NCBI GenBank assembly: GCA_020635395.1
Contig: JACJZV010000001.1
Span: 868,001 to 932,000, forward strand
Direction: 5' to 3'
Source: Flavobacteriales bacterium
GTDB taxonomy: Bacteria > Bacteroidota > Bacteroidia > NS11-12g > UBA9320
Length of the DNA stretch: 64,000 nucleotides
The notes beneath the pieces were generated by a model. The model was not told the origin of the DNA. It made no database searches and saw only the letters and a program-made list of their open reading frames with translations. The position numbers were made by a program, and so were the translations under genes. The stretch's first letter is position 1, and each line of letters opens with the position of its first letter. Positions 61,634-64,000 of this stretch are shown one piece after another.

Positions 61634-62743
61634 TCAAATCTTAAAGCCACCAAAACTATCGGCACTCACTCCCAAATCTATACAAACCTCTTTCAAATCC
61701 TGATAAACCGCATCAATAATTGGGATTCCTGAATTTACACGCTCTTCAAACATGGCTTGCTCAGGTTGGCCGGGAATGATTACTTTTTCTTTACCAGCAA
61801 TAGTTTGGGCATTGCTAAATCGGTCAATCCAATTGTCCATATTCTGTTTAAAATCTTCAATGGGTCTAAAACCATCCACCCTCATGGCTCCCACAAAATG
61901 GCCGATTCCCTGGCCGGGCATGCCGTCTGCTAGTGGCAAAAAACTTACAAATGGTGGCACCCACGGACCATAATTAGCACCGCTGAGCACCCCACTAAAA
62001 ATATCTACAAAGGCCGACAACCCATACCCCTTGTGGCTCCCCATTTCTTTGTGACTGCCTAATGGTAGCAGACTTCCGCCACCTTTTAAGTCAGCCGGAT
62101 TGTCGGTATCGTTTCCATCTTTATCCTGAAGCCAACCTTTAGGAATGGGTTTGTTTTGCCGTTGGGCTATTTCCAATTTCCCATTGGCAGCCGCCGAGGT
62201 AGCCATATCAATCACCACTGCATTTCGTTTTCCAGCCGGTATTGCATAGCAAATTGGGTTGGTGCCGAGCAATCGTTCTTTGCTGAAAGTTGGTGCTACC
62301 AGCGGGCTGGCATTGGTCAAAGCCATGCCAATCATATCGTGTTTTAAGGCTTTCATGGCATGATAGCCTGCAATACCAAAATGATTCGAGTTTTGAATGG
62401 CTACCCATCCGCTACCATGTTTTTCAGCCATTTCAATGGCAATGTCCATAGCCTTTGATGCATTGGTAAGCCCGAGACCACCATCGCCGTCAAGTGTGGC
62501 GGTAGTGTGCGTTTGATGTATTATTTTTGGTTTGGCTTGGGCGTTTATTCGGCCTGCCTTCCATAGGCGAACATAGCCACTCAATCGAGCCACGCCGTGC
62601 GAGTCAATGCCACGCAGGTCGGCACTTTGCAATACTTCAGCGGCCAAAGCTGCATCTTCGGCAGTGCATCCCATTTTCTGGAAAATAGCTTTAGTTAGGT
62701 TTAATAAATCAGTTGCCTTGATGTTGTGGTATTCTACCGACAT
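61634..62743 (-). CDS. Ldh-family (malate/L-lactate-type) NAD(P)H dehydrogenase
   Basis: A 369-residue enzyme of the MdH/ureidoglycolate dehydrogenase fold, which is unrelated to Rossmann-type malate dehydrogenases. Marks are LRGIDSHGVARL (catalytic H), NSNHFGIAGYHAMKAL, LLGTNPICYAIPAG and HKGYGLSAFVDIFSGVLSGA. Substrates in the family include 2-hydroxy acids such as malate, sulpholactate, ureidoglycolate and 2,3-diketogulonate; the choice cannot be made from sequence. It is a single-gene unit. Confidence 0.88.
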   Translation of the reverse strand: MSVEYHNIKATDLLNLTKAIFQKMGCTAEDAALAAEVLQSADLRGIDSHGVARLSGYVRLWKAGRINAQAKPKIIHQTHTTATLDGDGGLGLTNASKAMDIAIEMAEKHGSGWVAIQNSNHFGIAGYHAMKALKHDMIGMALTNASPLVAPTFSKERLLGTNPICYAIPAGKRNAVVIDMATSAAANGKLEIAQRQNKPIPKGWLQDKDGNDTDNPADLKGGGSLLPLGSHKEMGSHKGYGLSAFVDIFSGVLSGANYGPWVPPFVSFLPLADGMPGQGIGHFVGAMRVDGFRPIEDFKQNMDNWIDRFSNAQTIAGKEKVIIPGQPEQAMFEERVNSGIPIIDAVYQDLKEVCIDLGVSADSFGGFKI

Positions 62744-62776
62744 TCTTTTTTTTTGGCAAAAATAATGGAGATTTCG

Positions 62777-63361
62777 CTATTCAATCAGATAAAACTCAGG
62801 TGCAACAGCTTCGATAACTTTCCCATCGTTTCCAAAAAATTGAATTTTGAATTTAATGGTTGTGTTTATGTATTGGTTGAGGATTTGGCTGTCGTTGGAA
62901 TATATGTACATATCATCGTAGTGATAATTCCATATATCACTCCATTCGGATGAGGTTAGTTCTGATAAAGATTTATCAGGGAATCGAGGAATAAAGAAAT
63001 CTTTTGATAAATTTAGGGTTGAATCTCCGCTTAGATTTATGAGTCTGACAGAATCTGTATTCCAATTTGTCACATAATCAGGGTCGCAAGGAGGCGTGGC
63101 ATAAGAGAACGTTCCAAAAATGCTTTCTTCAATTGAGGTGTACTCTTTAATTTCAAATTTAAGATTAAGATAAAAATCTGTGATTGAGTTCTTATCTTTA
63201 TGAACTTCCGCTGCATCAGTTTTATCAAAAACATCAAAACTATTAATGCCAATAACATCAAAATTTACGGTTCAGTCACCACAATTTCCCCACCAACATC
63301 CCCAATCTACCACCGCCAAACCAACACACAGAAAAACGATTAAAATGATTTTTAATTTCAT
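62777..63361 (-). pseudogene. Secreted protein gene with one in-frame TGA
   Basis: From an ATG at 63361 the frame encodes a signal peptide (MKLKIILIVFLCVGLAVVD) and a Cys/Trp-rich stretch, then TGA at codon 30 (63272-63274), then continues in the same frame for 164 codons (TVNFDVIGINSFDVFDKTDA onward to FYLIE) without another stop. Both sides look coding and no frameshift is needed, so a single nonsense change, or a base error, is the simplest reading. The downstream part has an ATG-less start inside the frame and would lack the signal. The family is not recognised. Confidence 0.6.
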
Positions 63362-63457
63362 AAGTCAAAAATAGCAAATCAATTTGAAAGATTTTCCTCT
63401 ATAAAACAGGGAAATAATAAATTAACTTTGCCTGACATAGAAAATATTGGTTTACCA

Positions 63458-63802
63458 ATGAATACACAAAACAATCACATCAACTACATTGAATTTAAAG
63501 CCCAAAATTTGGCCGAAATAAAAAGGTTTTATACTCACTGTTTTGGTTGGACTTTTGCCGACTACGGCCCCGACTATATTGCTTTTGATAACAGCGGGTT
63601 GCAGGGAGGTTTTGAGTATTCTGACGAAAAAAATAGTAACGGCGTTCTGGTGGTTTTATATCACGAAAATTTGGAGGAGATCAGAAACAAAATTGTGGCT
63701 GAAGGTGGCCGCCTGATAGAAGATATTTTTTCGTTTCCTGGTGGCAAACGGTTTCATTTTCAGGATCCTTCGGGCAATGAACTTGCCGTTTGGTCAGACT
63801 AA
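63458..63802 (+). CDS. VOC-superfamily (glyoxalase/dioxygenase fold) protein
   Basis: Start at the ATG at 63458 (MNTQNNHINYIEFKAQN); a TTG ten codons earlier is less likely. The 114-residue single-domain protein has NYIEFKAQNLAEIKRFYTHCFGW, the hallmark opening of VOC proteins, GGRLIEDIFSFPGGKRF and the closing FQDPSGNELAVWSD with its metal-ligand glutamate. The substrate is unknown. The last 198 bases of the window after it hold no convincing gene. Confidence 0.87.
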   Translation: MNTQNNHINYIEFKAQNLAEIKRFYTHCFGWTFADYGPDYIAFDNSGLQGGFEYSDEKNSNGVLVVLYHENLEEIRNKIVAEGGRLIEDIFSFPGGKRFHFQDPSGNELAVWSD

Positions 63803-64000
63803 AAAAGGCTCTAAAAATCCGTTTCTTATTTCAAAATTGTTAAATAATTTACTTTAGTTTCTACTAAAACAAAAGAACTATTCTATGAAATCTTATAGTT
63901 ACTACCCGATAGTTGAACCTAAAAATATTTTTTAATTGACTAATAAACAGTTTGTTAGGAATTTTTTGAGACACAAAAGCTAAGATAATCTATTATTTAT

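Noticed and set aside
63070..63261. A 63-codon minus-strand frame (MMLLALIVLMFLIKLM start) within the TGA-broken gene
   Set aside because: It is a shifted frame of the same DNA; the in-frame reading with one TGA gives a far more protein-like sequence.
63272..63274. Selenocysteine at the in-frame TGA
   Set aside because: No selenoprotein motif, no hairpin after the codon and no sel genes in the window.
63885..63935. A 16-codon frame near the window end
   Set aside because: Too short, with no motif or promoter support.

Overview
The window is AT-rich bacterial chromosome of a member of the Bacteroidota. The evidence is a PorQ type IX secretion (T9SS) component, several secreted proteins with T9SS C-terminal sorting domains, many Ala-Gln signal peptide ends, TAnnTTTG-type -7 promoter boxes, a lack of clear Shine-Dalgarno sites, and typical families of the phylum (NamZ/DUF1343, small TonB-domain proteins, a holA/HsdR_N pair, an archaeal-type UbiA prenyltransferase). 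I cannot place it below phylum with confidence. It is mostly ordinary core chromosome: no prophage, classical insertion sequence, CRISPR array or rRNA operon was seen.

Layout. 1-9.2 kb: TPR protein, glycosyltransferase, two NhaD-type Na+/H+ antiporters on either side of a LamG/T9SS surface protein and an AqpZ water channel, then a nuclease-domain protein divergent from holA. 9.2-13.6 kb: a secreted sialidase-fold T9SS protein with a strong terminator, an internally duplicated outer-membrane barrel protein, a T9SS sorting-domain remnant and an unknown secreted protein. 13.7-19.2 kb: the cell-elongation operon mreB-mreC-mreD-mrdA-rodA (minus strand, 11-nt overlaps at three junctions). 19.4-33.9 kb: purH, a three-domain surface protein, rocD, mtfA-like and GNAT genes, an M14 peptidase and a LolC/E-like permease, namZ, porQ, ubiA-like, def and ruvX. 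33.9-37.7 kb: three TonB-domain proteins, palindromic repeats and a MATE exporter.

37.7-38.8 kb is the most unusual part. An intact tRNA-Leu(CAA) gene is flanked downstream by two near-identical units of about 391 bp. Each unit holds a GIY-YIG nuclease gene, a displaced 3' half of the same tRNA that begins inside the anticodon, and a terminator. Upstream lie two pieces of the tRNA's 5' part that end at the anticodon. An 18-bp palindrome takes the place of the T-loop in the displaced 3' halves and of part of the D-loop in one 5' piece. The C-terminal codons and stop of each nuclease gene are read from the tRNA-derived sequence.

38.8-64 kb: hscB, rseP, tRNA-Cys, a CFI-box lipoprotein pair, a TSP3/SPOR protein, an M16 protease, an MBL hydrolase, a methyltransferase with a broken partial copy on the far side of an AlgH-DUF1444 fusion gene, DUF1003, lpdA, a phosphoethanolamine-transferase/GDPD-like fusion, serS, a voltage-gated-type K+ channel with a C-terminal zinc ribbon, rnhB, a second methyltransferase, an Ldh-family dehydrogenase, a secreted-protein gene broken by one in-frame TGA, and a VOC protein.

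Functional themes are envelope building (Mre/Rod, PBP2, NamZ, LolC/E-like, RseP), T9SS secretion and its cargo, ion and osmotic balance (two NhaD, AqpZ, K+ channel), and housekeeping enzymes. The only non-coding gap above 300 bases is 12614-12952; it contains the T9SS remnant (12610-12840) and nothing else I recognise.
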